Below are positions 7,265 to 15,409 of a stretch of DNA of 55,098 nt, piece after piece; position 1 is the stretch's first letter, and each line of letters opens with the position of its first letter. The position numbers and the translations under genes are program-made. The notes beneath the pieces are model-generated. The model had not been told where the DNA came from, did no database searches, and saw only the letters and a list, made by a program, of their open reading frames with translations. The DNA is from DATAQC01 sp051001215 (lineage in GTDB: Bacteria; Actinomycetota; Acidimicrobiia; Acidimicrobiales; AC-14), in NCBI GenBank assembly GCA_051001215.1, contig JBPCNP010000010.1:1-55098 (forward strand), in the 5' to 3' direction.

Positions 7265-9805
7265 GTGTTCCGGGCCACCGTGCGCAGCCTGGCCGCCCAC
7301 AAGCTCCGTCTTTTCCTGACCGCGCTCGCGGTGGTGCTGGGTGTCGGCTTCGTGACCGGGTCGCTGGTGCTCACCGACACCCTCAACGCCACGTTCGTCC
7401 GGCTGTTCAAACAGGTCGACGGTGGGGTCGACGTGCGGGTGCGCTCACGTTCGACGTTCACCGAGGAGAGCCACGGTGGCGGCAACTCCTCCAAGTACCA
7501 GCCCATCCCCGAGGGCCTCCTCGACGAGGTGCGCCGGGTGCCGGGTGTGGCCGGCGCGTCCGGCGAGATCTCCGGGTTCGCCCAGATGGTCGACCGTGGG
7601 GGCAAGCCCATCGGCGGCAACGGTCCGCCCACCATCGGGGCCATGGCGTCGCAGGACCCCAAGATCTCGCGTCTGACCGTGGTCGAGGGACGGCTGCCGA
7701 CGAGCTCGGGCGAGGTGGCCATCGACGCGGGGACGGCCAAGGGCAGCCATTTCACGCTCGGCGACCGCATCAAGGTGCTCCTCCAGGGGCCGGCCGAGGA
7801 GCTCACGGTGTCGGGCGTGGTGAAAGTGGGCAGCGCCGACAACCTGGCCGGGGCCACCCTGGCCATCTTCGATCCCGCCACGGCCCACCGGGTGCTCGAC
7901 CGGCCGGGAACCTTCGACTCGATCGACGTGAAGGCCAGCGGGGCGTCCCAGGCCGTCGTGCGCGACCGCATCGACGCCGCCCTGGGCGGTCGCTACGACG
8001 TGATCACCGGCGAGAAGCTGGCGGCCCAGGAGGCCCAGGACGTCTCCAACAGCTTCGTGAAGTTCATCGGCATCGCCCTGGGCATCTTCGCCGGGGTGGC
8101 CCTGCTGGTCGGCACCTTCTTGATCTCCAACACCTTCTCGATCATCGTGGCCAGTCGTACTCGCGAGCTGGCCCTGCTGCGAGCCCTCGGGGCCCGGCGC
8201 CGCCAGATCCTGTTGTCGGTTCTCGGTGAGGCGGCCATCACCGGGCTGGCCGCATCGGTCGTGGGTGTGGTCGTGGGGTACCTGTTGGCCACGGGGCTGA
8301 AGGCCGTCCTGAACGCGTTCGGCCTCAGCCTTCCCTCGTCGGCCACAGTGCTGGCCGGGCGGACCGTGGTCTTGGCCATGACCGTGGGTGTGGTCGTCAC
8401 CGTGTTGACGTCGCTGTTCCCTGCCCTGCGGGCCACCCGGGTGTCGCCCATGGCCGCTCTGCGAGAGGGCGGCATCCCCACGTCGCGATCGGTGGGTCCG
8501 GCGCGCGTGATCGTCGGGACGACCTTCCTCGTCCTGGGCGGGGTGGCCCTGGCCCGCGGCCTGTACGGCAGCGGCATCCAGCTCGTCGGCCTCGGGGCAC
8601 TCCTGATCCTGATCGGCGTGGCGGTGATGGCCGTACTATTGGCCAAGCCCCTCGCCGCAGCCATCGGGTACGGCCCGGCCCGCCTGTTCAAGCTGCCGGG
8701 GCGCCTCGCCCGCCAGAACGCCATGCGCAACCCGGCCCGCACCGCCTCCACGTCGGCCGCCCTCATGATCGGCCTGGCCCTGGTCACCTTCGTCGCCGTG
8801 TTGGCGGCGTCGATCAAGGTATCGCTGGCCCAGACCTTCGACCGTTCCTTCGCCGCCGACTATGTCGTTACCGGGCGTTCGTTCGACGGGTTCAGCGGCG
8901 AGCTGGCCACCGAGCTTCGCCGCCTGCCTGCCCTCGGCCAGGTGGTCAGCCTGGCCAGCGGTCAATGGCGCCTCGACGCCAAGAACACCGATCTCACCGC
9001 CACCCAGATGTCGACGTTCGCCCGCCTGTTCAACCTCGAGGTGGTGTCGGGCCGAGTCCCGGCCGACGACGGCACCGGCCTCATGGTCGACCAGGACATC
9101 GCCAAGAGCCACCACTGGAGAGTGGGCGACGTCGTGCCCATGGAGTTCGCCAGGACCGGTGTGCAGCAGGTTCGCCTCGCCGGCACGTACAAGCGCTCCG
9201 ACTTCGCCGGCAAGTACCTGCTGGCCTTCGGCGACTTCGAACGCAACTACCTCAGCCGCCAGGTGCAGGCCGTCGTCGTGAAGGGCGCGCCGGGGGTCTC
9301 TGCCGCCCAGTCGCGCGCCGCCATAGCGCCTGTCCTTGCCGCCTTCCCCAACGTCGAGCTCAAGGACCAGGCCCAGTACAAGGCGGCGGCGACGTCACGG
9401 GTCGACCAGCTGCAGGCGCTGATCACGGTCCTGTTGGCCCTGGCCATCGTCATCGCCGTGCTCGGGATCCTCAACACCCTGGCCCTTTCCGTGCTCGAGC
9501 GCACGCGTGAGCTGGGGTTGTTGCGGGCGGTGGGGATGTCGAGGCGCCAGACCAAGCGGATGATCCGCTGGGAGGCGGTGATCGTCGCCGTGATCGGCGC
9601 CGTGCTCGGCTTGGCCGTTGGGGTGTTCTTCGGTTGGGCGGTGGTGAGGGCCATCGCCGACACGGGCATCAACACGCTCAGCGTCCCCCTCGCCCAGCTG
9701 GTCGTTTACGTGGTCATCGCCGGAGTGCTGGGGGTGCTGGCCGCGGTGTTCCCGGCCCGCCGGGCCGCCCGCCTCAACGTGCTCGCCGCCATCGCCTACG
9801 AGTGA
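7265..9805 (+). CDS. FtsX-like ABC transporter permease with two FtsX domains
   Basis: The membrane partner of the preceding ATPase. About 846 residues from GTG 7265, which begins VFRATVRSLAAHKLRLFLTA, the typical start of this family; the open frame extends upstream inside the ATPase gene but has no family match there. It has an N-terminal helix, a large extracytoplasmic domain, three helices with an FtsX motif (SRTRELALLRALGARRRQI), then a second extracytoplasmic domain and a second FtsX motif (ERTRELGLLRAVGMSRRQ), ending in PARRAARLNVLAAIAYE. This duplicated architecture is common in actinobacteria. Substrate unknown. Its 3' end overlaps the converging MscS gene by 10 bases. Confidence 0.92.
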   Translation: MFRATVRSLAAHKLRLFLTALAVVLGVGFVTGSLVLTDTLNATFVRLFKQVDGGVDVRVRSRSTFTEESHGGGNSSKYQPIPEGLLDEVRRVPGVAGASGEISGFAQMVDRGGKPIGGNGPPTIGAMASQDPKISRLTVVEGRLPTSSGEVAIDAGTAKGSHFTLGDRIKVLLQGPAEELTVSGVVKVGSADNLAGATLAIFDPATAHRVLDRPGTFDSIDVKASGASQAVVRDRIDAALGGRYDVITGEKLAAQEAQDVSNSFVKFIGIALGIFAGVALLVGTFLISNTFSIIVASRTRELALLRALGARRRQILLSVLGEAAITGLAASVVGVVVGYLLATGLKAVLNAFGLSLPSSATVLAGRTVVLAMTVGVVVTVLTSLFPALRATRVSPMAALREGGIPTSRSVGPARVIVGTTFLVLGGVALARGLYGSGIQLVGLGALLILIGVAVMAVLLAKPLAAAIGYGPARLFKLPGRLARQNAMRNPARTASTSAALMIGLALVTFVAVLAASIKVSLAQTFDRSFAADYVVTGRSFDGFSGELATELRRLPALGQVVSLASGQWRLDAKNTDLTATQMSTFARLFNLEVVSGRVPADDGTGLMVDQDIAKSHHWRVGDVVPMEFARTGVQQVRLAGTYKRSDFAGKYLLAFGDFERNYLSRQVQAVVVKGAPGVSAAQSRAAIAPVLAAFPNVELKDQAQYKAAATSRVDQLQALITVLLALAIVIAVLGILNTLALSVLERTRELGLLRAVGMSRRQTKRMIRWEAVIVAVIGAVLGLAVGVFFGWAVVRAIADTGINTLSVPLAQLVVYVVIAGVLGVLAAVFPARRAARLNVLAAIAYE

Positions 9806-10713
9806 GAGCGGTGGCCGTGGTCGGCCGCCGACGGGCCGTCGCCGGCGGAGTGGGGCGGCGCGGGCCCCTCGCCGGGCGCGCGCGCCTCCACTTGGGACGT
9901 GAAGCTGAGGACGCGCTGGGGGAACGGGATGGCGATGCCGGCGGCGTCGAGCGCTCCTTTGACACCGACGGCCACCTGGCTGCGCACGCGCCACAGGGTG
10001 GCCTGGTCGGGGGCGTGCCAGAACCGGACGGCCAGGGTGACGGCCGAGTCGTCGAACTGCTTCACCCACACCTCCGGGATGGGTTTGTCCAGCACGCCCT
10101 CGGCCTGCTCGGCGGCAACCAACAACAGCTGGCGGACGGCTTCGAGATCGGCGTCGTACCCCACGCCGATCTCGAGCGTCGTCCGGCGCCGGCCCAGGGT
10201 GGTGTGGTTGGTGATGGGTTGGGCCAGCACCTCGGCACAGGGCACCAGCACTCGCTCGCCGGCGTAGGTCCGCAGGCGCACGGTGCGGAAGTTCACTTCT
10301 TCGACCACGCCTTCGCAGTTGTTGGTCGTGATCTGGTCGCCCCGGCGGAAGGGGCGCCGGACCTGGAGGATGATGCTGGCCAAGAGGTTGGCCAGGATGC
10401 TCTGGGCGGCGAAGGCGACGGCCAAACCGCCGATGCCGAGAGCGCCGAACAGTGGCCCGAGCCGCAGCCCCAGCACCGACAGTGACCAGAACACGCCGAC
10501 GGCGACCACCGCCCAGCACACGACGCGGGCCAGCGCCTCGGCCGCGTGGCGCTCGCTGTCACCCCGGCGCAGGGCCCGGCCCAGGATCGTGCGCAGGGCA
10601 TAACCCCCGGAGATGCCGGCGGCCAGAATGAGGCCCGCGGCGATCCAGTCACCGAGCGAGAGGTTGCGGCCGAACGCCTGGCCCACGTCTCCGACCGCGA
10701 GCAGGGTCGTCAC
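9796..10713 (-). CDS. small-conductance mechanosensitive channel family protein
   Basis: An MscS-family membrane channel that releases solutes on osmotic downshift. In 305 residues there are three N-terminal membrane helices. The pore helix is GPLFGALGIGGLAVAFAAQSILANLLASI, with the small-residue packing of MscS TM3. The beta domain follows with RRPFRRGDQI, VEEVNFRTVRLRT and LVPCAEVLAQPITNHT. The last 30 residues are a Pro/His-rich tail. It starts with GTG at 10713; GATACT ends 6 bases upstream, suggesting a leaderless message. Confidence 0.92.
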   Translation of the reverse strand: MTTLLAVGDVGQAFGRNLSLGDWIAAGLILAAGISGGYALRTILGRALRRGDSERHAAEALARVVCWAVVAVGVFWSLSVLGLRLGPLFGALGIGGLAVAFAAQSILANLLASIILQVRRPFRRGDQITTNNCEGVVEEVNFRTVRLRTYAGERVLVPCAEVLAQPITNHTTLGRRRTTLEIGVGYDADLEAVRQLLLVAAEQAEGVLDKPIPEVWVKQFDDSAVTLAVRFWHAPDQATLWRVRSQVAVGVKGALDAAGIAIPFPQRVLSFTSQVEARAPGEGPAPPHSAGDGPSAADHGHRSHS

Positions 10714-10719
10714 GGACGA

Positions 10720-10725
10720 AGTATC
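10720..10725 (-). promoter_or_regulatory. -10 element of the MscS gene
   Basis: GATACT (minus strand) ends 6 bases before the GTG start at 10713; no Shine-Dalgarno sequence fits between. It is consistent with leaderless transcription. Confidence 0.4.
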
Positions 10726-10789
10726 TACCCGTAGCGCCGCCTTGCCTACCCCCGGCCCCTTGCCTGCCGCTGGCGTGCCGGTCTTCTTC

Positions 10790-10795
10790 TAGCCT
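10790..10795 (+). promoter_or_regulatory. -10 element of the F420-type oxidoreductase gene
   Basis: TAGCCT ends 7 bases before ATG 10803. The same hexamer precedes cobO with almost identical spacing. Confidence 0.5.
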
Positions 10796-10802
10796 GCCGT
10801 CG

Positions 10803-11744
10803 ATGGTCGCCCCCCGTCACCCGTTCCGCTTCGGTGCACAGATGGCCGGGGCATCGTCGGGGGCCGAGTGGGCGGCCACCGCCCGCCGGGTCGAGGCCGA
10901 CGGCTATGCCACCCTGTTCATGCCCGACCACTTCGACGACCAGTGGTCGCCGATGCCGGCCCTGGCCGCGGCGGCGACGGCCACGACCACCCTGCGCATC
11001 GGTACCCTGGTCCTCGACAACGACTTGCGCCATCCCGTGGTCGTGGCCAAGGAGGCGGCCACCCTCGACGTCGTCTCCGGTGGCCGCCTGGAGCTGGGTC
11101 TGGGTGCCGGCTGGCAGCGGCGCGACTACGAGCAGTCGGGCATCGCCTACGACCCCGCCGACATCCGCGTGGAGCGCCTGGCCGAGGCTCTGGTGGTGAT
11201 CAAGGGGCTGTTGGGGGGCGATCGATGCTCGTTCACCGGGCGCCACTACACCGTGACCGACCTGGTCGGGACTCCGCGCCCGGTGCAACGTCCCCGGCCG
11301 CCGATCATCGTGGGCGGTGGCGCCCGCCGAGTCCTCACCGTCGCCGGCCGGGAGGCCGACATCGTGGGTGTGAACTTCGACCTGCGATCGGGTGCGTTCG
11401 GGCCCGAGATCGGGTCGACGGGCACGGCGGCGGCCACCGTCACCAAGCTCGGTTGGATCAGCGACGCGGCCGGGCCTCGGTTCGGCGAGTTGGAGCTGAG
11501 CGTGAGGGTCTTCGTGGCCGTGGTGACCGACCAGCGCGCCGAGGTCGCCTCCGGCCTGGCTACCGGGTTCGGGATCACTGCCGACGAGGTGCTGGGAACG
11601 CCGCACTTCCTCGTGGGCACGGTCGACCAGATCGTCGACGACCTGGTCAGGCGCCGCGAGGAGCTGGGCCTGTCCTACGTGGTGTTCAGTGGGGGCGCGC
11701 TCGGCGAGATGGCCCCCGTCGTCGCCCGGCTGGCGGGCACATGA
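10803..11744 (+). CDS. LLM-class F420-dependent oxidoreductase
   Basis: A luciferase-like TIM-barrel protein of 313 residues. FRFGAQM opens the barrel, followed by GYATLFMPDHFDDQWSPM and LRIGTLVLDNDLRHPVVVAKEAATLDVVSGGRLELGLGAGW, which is the cofactor-binding region of the family; PPIIVGGGARRVL follows. Actinobacterial members use F420 rather than FMN; the substrate cannot be read from sequence. An F420:NADPH oxidoreductase gene at 46916 supports F420 use by this organism. It is probably leaderless (a -10 hexamer ends 7 bases before ATG) and overlaps the next gene by 4 bases (ATGA). Confidence 0.9.
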   Translation: MVAPRHPFRFGAQMAGASSGAEWAATARRVEADGYATLFMPDHFDDQWSPMPALAAAATATTTLRIGTLVLDNDLRHPVVVAKEAATLDVVSGGRLELGLGAGWQRRDYEQSGIAYDPADIRVERLAEALVVIKGLLGGDRCSFTGRHYTVTDLVGTPRPVQRPRPPIIVGGGARRVLTVAGREADIVGVNFDLRSGAFGPEIGSTGTAAATVTKLGWISDAAGPRFGELELSVRVFVAVVTDQRAEVASGLATGFGITADEVLGTPHFLVGTVDQIVDDLVRRREELGLSYVVFSGGALGEMAPVVARLAGT

Positions 11745-12286
11745 CGGCATCGCTCACGGGACGGCTCCTCGTGGCCGCGCCGGCGCTGCGCGACCCGAAC
11801 TTCGAGCGCACGGTGGTGCTCGTCGTCGCCCACGGCGACGAGGGGGCGGTTGGCGTCGTCCTCAACCGGCCGTCCGACAGCGACGTGTCGGACATCCTGC
11901 CGACGTGGCACGGTCTGGCCACGCCACCTCCTGTGGTCTTCTTCGGCGGCCCCGTCGCGCTCACCGGGGTCATCTGCCTGGGTCGGTCCGACCAGCCGGA
12001 GGTCAGACCCGGCTGGCAACCGCTGTTCTCGGGGCTGGGCACCGTCGACCTCGAAGCCGATCCCGACGAGGCGCTCACCGGCGTCAGGGTCTTCGCCGGC
12101 CACGCCGGTTGGTCCCCGACCCAGCTCGAGGCCGAAGTTGGGGAGGGGGCCTGGTTCGTGCTCGACGCCCTGCCCGGCGATGCCTTCGTGCCGGTTCCCG
12201 AGAACCTGTGGTCGACCGTGCTGCACCGCCAGGGCGGGGCGTTGGCCAGGGTGGCCAACTTCCCCACCGACCCGGCCATGAACTAG
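11741..12286 (+). CDS. YqgE/AlgH family protein (UPF0301)
   Basis: 181 residues beginning TASLTGRLLVAAPALRDPNFERTVVLVVAH, with GAVGVVLNRPS, FFGGPV and VFAGHAGWSPTQLEAE in order, a textbook YqgE/AlgH match. The biochemical role of the family is not settled. The ATG overlaps the stop of the oxidoreductase gene, so it is translationally coupled to it. It ends with FPTDPAMN. Confidence 0.95.
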   Translation: MTASLTGRLLVAAPALRDPNFERTVVLVVAHGDEGAVGVVLNRPSDSDVSDILPTWHGLATPPPVVFFGGPVALTGVICLGRSDQPEVRPGWQPLFSGLGTVDLEADPDEALTGVRVFAGHAGWSPTQLEAEVGEGAWFVLDALPGDAFVPVPENLWSTVLHRQGGALARVANFPTDPAMN

Positions 12287-12592
12287 AGCCGCATGACACT
12301 CAGGCGACTCTGCCGCCGCCTCGGCGGACCTTCGGACTATGCGCAATGGGATCTGGGTGCAGGGGGGCTGGCGTTCCCGCTCCAGACGTTTGCCTTCCAG
12401 ACGTTGTTGGCGGGGGCCGGCCGACGATGGAGCTGGGGTCGAGCTTGGCGATCTGGCTCGCACCCCAACTCGGTGAACCACAGGCTGCGGCGCGGCGAAT
12501 ACCGTTCGGCGCCGCAGTTGCGGGCTGCCCGACTAGCCGTGAGCATCGCCACTTGATGCGGCACTTCGACCGCGAGACTGGAGGAAACGCCA
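12287..12592. other. gene-free stretch with a hairpin and a short direct repeat
   Basis: No convincing gene in 306 bases. TCCAGACGTT occurs at 12381-12390 and 12396-12405. CTGCGGCGC (12485-12493) and GCGCCGCAG (12509-12517) form a 9-bp stem whose inner arms CGAA/TTCG add pairing; this may end the yqgE message. I see no tRNA. The promoter of the next gene must lie after the hairpin. Confidence 0.4.
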
Positions 12593-12997
12593 GTGGACAC
12601 CATTGAGTTGGAGCTGGACACCTCGGGAGCCCACATCATCGACGTCACCGATCGCGTGACCGAGTTCTGTCGGTCCCAGGGTGACGGCCTGGTGCACGTG
12701 TTCGTACCCCACGCCACCGCCGGTGTCGCCCTCATGGAGACGGGCTCGGGGTCCGAGGGAGACCTCGACCTCCTCCTCGGCGACCTGTTGCCGCGCGACG
12801 ACCGGTGGTCGCACCGCCACGGAGCTCGGGGCCACGGCGCCGACCATCTGCTCCCCGTCCTGGTGAGCCCATCGCTGGCGATTCCCGTGGTGAGCGGTCG
12901 TCCGCTCCTCGGCACCTGGCAGAGCGTGGTGCTCGTCGACCTGAACGACGACAACCCGTATCGGCGCCTTCGCCTGTCGTTCCTGCCCGCCTCCTGA
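12593..12997 (+). CDS. YjbQ family protein (UPF0047)
   Basis: 134 residues with VHVFVPHATAGVALMETGSG, the family's conserved HATAG/E pattern. The YjbQ metal-binding fold then continues with HGADHLLPVLVSPSLAIPVVSGRPLLGTWQSVVLVDLND. Some members show thiamine phosphate synthase activity in vitro; the physiological role is unclear. The GTG start at 12593 sits 7 bases after GGAGGA. It converges on the HAD gene with a 3-base gap. Confidence 0.92.
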   Translation: MDTIELELDTSGAHIIDVTDRVTEFCRSQGDGLVHVFVPHATAGVALMETGSGSEGDLDLLLGDLLPRDDRWSHRHGARGHGADHLLPVLVSPSLAIPVVSGRPLLGTWQSVVLVDLNDDNPYRRLRLSFLPAS

Positions 12998-13000
12998 ACC

Positions 13001-13702
13001 TCAGACCAGGTCGAGCAGGCCCCTGAGGTCGTCGACCCGGTCGACGCCCCGGGGCAACGGGGGCGGCTCGCCGGACACGTGGGCGTCGTCGGTCCGCCAC
13101 ACGTGCACAGGGCGCATGCCAGCGGCCAGTGGGCCCTCGACGTCGGGAGCCCAGGTGTCGCCCACGAACACGGTGTCGCCAGGGGCCACGCCGCACTGCT
13201 CGATGGTGCGCTCGAAGATGCGGGGGTGGGGTTTGCGCACGCCGACCTGGGCGGAGGTGACGACGACCTGGGCGGTGCCTTCGAGGCCGGCCTGGGCCAG
13301 GGCCCGGTCGAGGTCCCAGCTCCAGTTGGAGCACACCGCAACCAGCAGACCCCTCCGCCCCAGCTCGTCGAGCACGGCGGGCACCTCGTCATAGGCGGCC
13401 ATGACGAAGTCGCCCAGGCCCACATGCAGCTCGGCTACCAGTTCTTCGACGTCGTCGTCGGCAACGCCGCTCCCTGTGGCCAGGCGGCGGAGGCGATCGC
13501 GCTCCCATGCCAGGTAGTCGTCGCGCGTGCCGGAGTGCTCGAGGTGGTCCATCCCGTCGTAGACCTCGGCCTGCCAGGCCTCGTAGGCGGCTGGTTCGAG
13601 GCGATGGCCGTTCTTGGCGAGGATCTCGTGGACGGGCGAGCCCCAAGACACCGCTCGGGCAAGGGTGCCGTAGAAATCGAAGACGACGGCACGGGTCACC
13701 AT
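13001..13702 (-). CDS. HAD-superfamily hydrolase
   Basis: A 233-residue haloacid dehalogenase-like enzyme. Motif I is FDFYGTL, with the nucleophilic Asp and a Tyr in place of the second Asp as in several dehalogenase-like members. Motif II is VCSNWSWD, motif III lysine is in GVRKPHP and motif IV is VFVGDTWAPDVEG. A helical cap lies between I and II. Substrate unknown; phosphoglycolate-type or other small phosphates are possible. TAGAGT (13706-13711, minus strand) lies 3 bases before ATG 13702 and 6 before the in-frame GTG 13699, so the GTG may be the real leaderless start. Confidence 0.88.
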   Translation of the reverse strand: MVTRAVVFDFYGTLARAVSWGSPVHEILAKNGHRLEPAAYEAWQAEVYDGMDHLEHSGTRDDYLAWERDRLRRLATGSGVADDDVEELVAELHVGLGDFVMAAYDEVPAVLDELGRRGLLVAVCSNWSWDLDRALAQAGLEGTAQVVVTSAQVGVRKPHPRIFERTIEQCGVAPGDTVFVGDTWAPDVEGPLAAGMRPVHVWRTDDAHVSGEPPPLPRGVDRVDDLRGLLDLV

Positions 13703-13760
13703 CGGACTCTACGGCGCCGCCGGCGGCGGGCCGGCCTGACTGTGTCTGGCAGAGTTGACC

Positions 13761-14333
13761 ATGATCGACACGGAGACGACGAGGCGCATCGTGGAGTTCC
13801 ACGGCCACATGTGCCCGGGCCTGGCCATGGGCGTTCGGGCCGCCGAGGTGGCCCTGGCCGAGATCGGGCCCCACTCGGCCGACGAGGAGGTGGTGGCCAT
13901 CGTCGAAACAGACATGTGCGGCGTCGACGCCATCCAGTTCCTCACCGGTTGCACCTTCGGCAAGGGCAACCTCATCCACCTCGACTACGGCAAGAACGCC
14001 TACACCTTCGTGCGCCGTTCCGACGGCCGGGCCATCCGCATCAGCGGCCGCCCGAGGGGATGGGAGCGGCCGCGTCCCGCTGAGTCGGCGGGCGAGGGCA
14101 GTGAGCGGTCCATGGCCTCGATGCGCGAGCGGTCGGAGGCGATCCTGGGCGCGCCGCTCGACGAGCTGTACGAGGTCCGCCAGGTCGACGCCGTCGTCCC
14201 GCCGACGGCGCGCGTCTTCGTGTCCCTCGACTGCGGGGCGTGCGGCGAGGCCACCATGGAGACGAGGATCCGCCTGCTCGACGGCCGACAGCTGTGCCCT
14301 CCCTGCTTCGACCGGGCCGTCGCCGGGGACTGA
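13761..14333 (+). CDS. FmdE family protein with C-terminal zinc ribbon
   Basis: 190 residues. The N-terminal half contains FHGHMCPGLAMGVRAA and ETDMCGVDAIQFLTGCTFGKGNL, the conserved cysteine/histidine patches of the FmdE family, named after a protein co-encoded with formylmethanofuran dehydrogenase in methanogens. The C-terminal half has CGACGEATME and LCPPC, forming a four-cysteine zinc ribbon. Function in bacteria is unknown; a metal-related or regulatory role has been suggested. ATG 13761 is chosen over a TTG two codons earlier. It converges with the cobalt transporter gene cbtA, 75 bases away, which makes a metal link attractive but unproven. Confidence 0.85.
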   Translation: MIDTETTRRIVEFHGHMCPGLAMGVRAAEVALAEIGPHSADEEVVAIVETDMCGVDAIQFLTGCTFGKGNLIHLDYGKNAYTFVRRSDGRAIRISGRPRGWERPRPAESAGEGSERSMASMRERSEAILGAPLDELYEVRQVDAVVPPTARVFVSLDCGACGEATMETRIRLLDGRQLCPPCFDRAVAGD

Positions 14334-14408
14334 CGATGTTGTCGGCCGACGTCGTGGCGGCGTCGCAGGCCGTCGCCTCGGGGTGGGCGACGCGAGGCGC
14401 CCAGCGGG

Positions 14409-15152
14409 TCAGCTCTCCTGGGCGACTTTGGCCCGGGAGGATTGCTGCGACCCGAAGGGTCTGTGGCCGGCGGCGGACAGGCGGCGCCAGCCGAACACCG
14501 TGCCAGCGACGGCCCAGAACGTCGCCGTTCCTCCCAGGCTGGTGAGGCGGAAGTGCCAGACCAGCGTGGCCGGGGCACCGACCAGGTCGGGCGACCCGGG
14601 AAGGGCGGCCCACCCCAGCACGACCAGGGCTGCGTACAGGCCGGCGACAGCCGGGAGCCTCAGGTGGTCGTCCCAACCCCGGCCGTCGAGCCAGCGGGCG
14701 GCCCGCCAGGCCGCGGCTGTCGAGACGACCGACCAGGCCACCATGAGCAGGTAGAGGGTGGTTCGACGACCGATGGTGGTGGGGTCGCCCACGCCGGGAG
14801 GATTGCCCGGGTACTTCAGGAACGGCACCAGGTTCACGGTGAGAAAGCCGATTCCGGCCACGGTCACCGCCGCCCGCCAGTCCGAGGTGGTGGCCAGCTG
14901 GCGGCGCAGGACGACGTAGGCGACGGCCAGCACCAGGCCCAGGCAGAGTCCCCAGACGAGGGCGGCCAGGGCGCCCCCCGCCTGTTGGGTGCCCCGGGAG
15001 AACATCTCGTGCCCGTCCTGGCCGGGGTGGGCGCGCTGTTCGAGGGTGATGGCCCTCCCGATGGTCGATTCCCCGGCCAGCAGCAGGACCAGGGCCAGCG
15101 CCGCGCCTCCGGCCAGGCCGGCCAGCGCACCGTCACGCAGATGGCGGCGGAT
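14409..15152 (-). CDS. cbtA: cobalt transporter subunit CbtA (apparent ATC start)
   Basis: A five-helix membrane protein predicted to take up cobalt with CbtB. GIGFLTVNLVPFLKYPGNPP and GDPTTIGRRTTLYLLMVAWS are the CbtA hallmarks. The first standard start in frame is ATG 15005, but the codons upstream encode a clear first helix (GALAGLAGGAALALVLLLAG) and the family's ESTIGRAITLEQ segment, so the protein must begin earlier. Upstream of the helix there is no ATG, GTG or TTG before an in-frame TGA at 15156-15158. AAGGAG (15159-15164) sits 6 bases before ATC 15152, which gives a full-length 247-residue product. It is the last gene of the cobalamin operon. Confidence 0.85.
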   Translation of the reverse strand: MRRHLRDGALAGLAGGAALALVLLLAGESTIGRAITLEQRAHPGQDGHEMFSRGTQQAGGALAALVWGLCLGLVLAVAYVVLRRQLATTSDWRAAVTVAGIGFLTVNLVPFLKYPGNPPGVGDPTTIGRRTTLYLLMVAWSVVSTAAAWRAARWLDGRGWDDHLRLPAVAGLYAALVVLGWAALPGSPDLVGAPATLVWHFRLTSLGGTATFWAVAGTVFGWRRLSAAGHRPFGSQQSSRAKVAQES

Positions 15153-15171
15153 GAGTCACTCCTTTCGACGG

Positions 15172-15210
15172 ACGGGCCGCCCGGCCGTGTGCACCGGGCG
15201 GTGGACCGTC
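15172..15210 (-). promoter_or_regulatory. hairpin between cbtB and cbtA
   Basis: CCGCCCGG and CCGGGCGG pair as an 8-bp stem (15177-15184 with 15194-15201), flanked by GACGG/CCGTC. It lies in the only sizeable gap of the operon's end, just before the ribosome site of cbtA. It could attenuate cbtA, protect the upstream message or control translation. Confidence 0.35.
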
Positions 15211-15217
15211 CAGTCAG

Positions 15218-15409
15218 CTAGTGGCAGGGAACGCCGAGGAAATGGCGGCCATCGTGGAACAGCTCGTGGACCACGGTGGCTCCGGCTCGGAGGGCGGTCC
15301 CGTTCTCGAGGGTCAGGGCGTAGACGGCGACGAGGGCCAGGGCCACGACAAGCCAGGACCACAGCGGCACCCGTCGCTGAACGAGGTCAGCGGTGCTTTC
15401 CAGTTGCAT
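15218..15409 (-). CDS. cbtB: cobalt transporter subunit CbtB
   Basis: A 63-residue protein with one membrane helix (WSWLVVALALVAVYAL). It ends in HELFHDGRHFLGVPCH, the histidine-rich C-terminal signature of CbtB, thought to bind cobalt. The ATG at 15409 shares its A with the TGA of cbiX, so translation is coupled. GAGAGGGG precedes the start. Confidence 0.9.
   Translation of the reverse strand: MQLESTADLVQRRVPLWSWLVVALALVAVYALTLENGTALRAGATVVHELFHDGRHFLGVPCH

Noticed and set aside
6238..7971. 577-codon minus-strand frame over the ABC transporter genes
   Set aside because: It is the shadow of a clear ATPase and permease; no domains or ribosome site.
12293..12556. 87-codon frame between yqgE and yjbQ
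   Set aside because: No ribosome site, Arg/Trp-rich shadow composition, and it contains the hairpin; no family resemblance.
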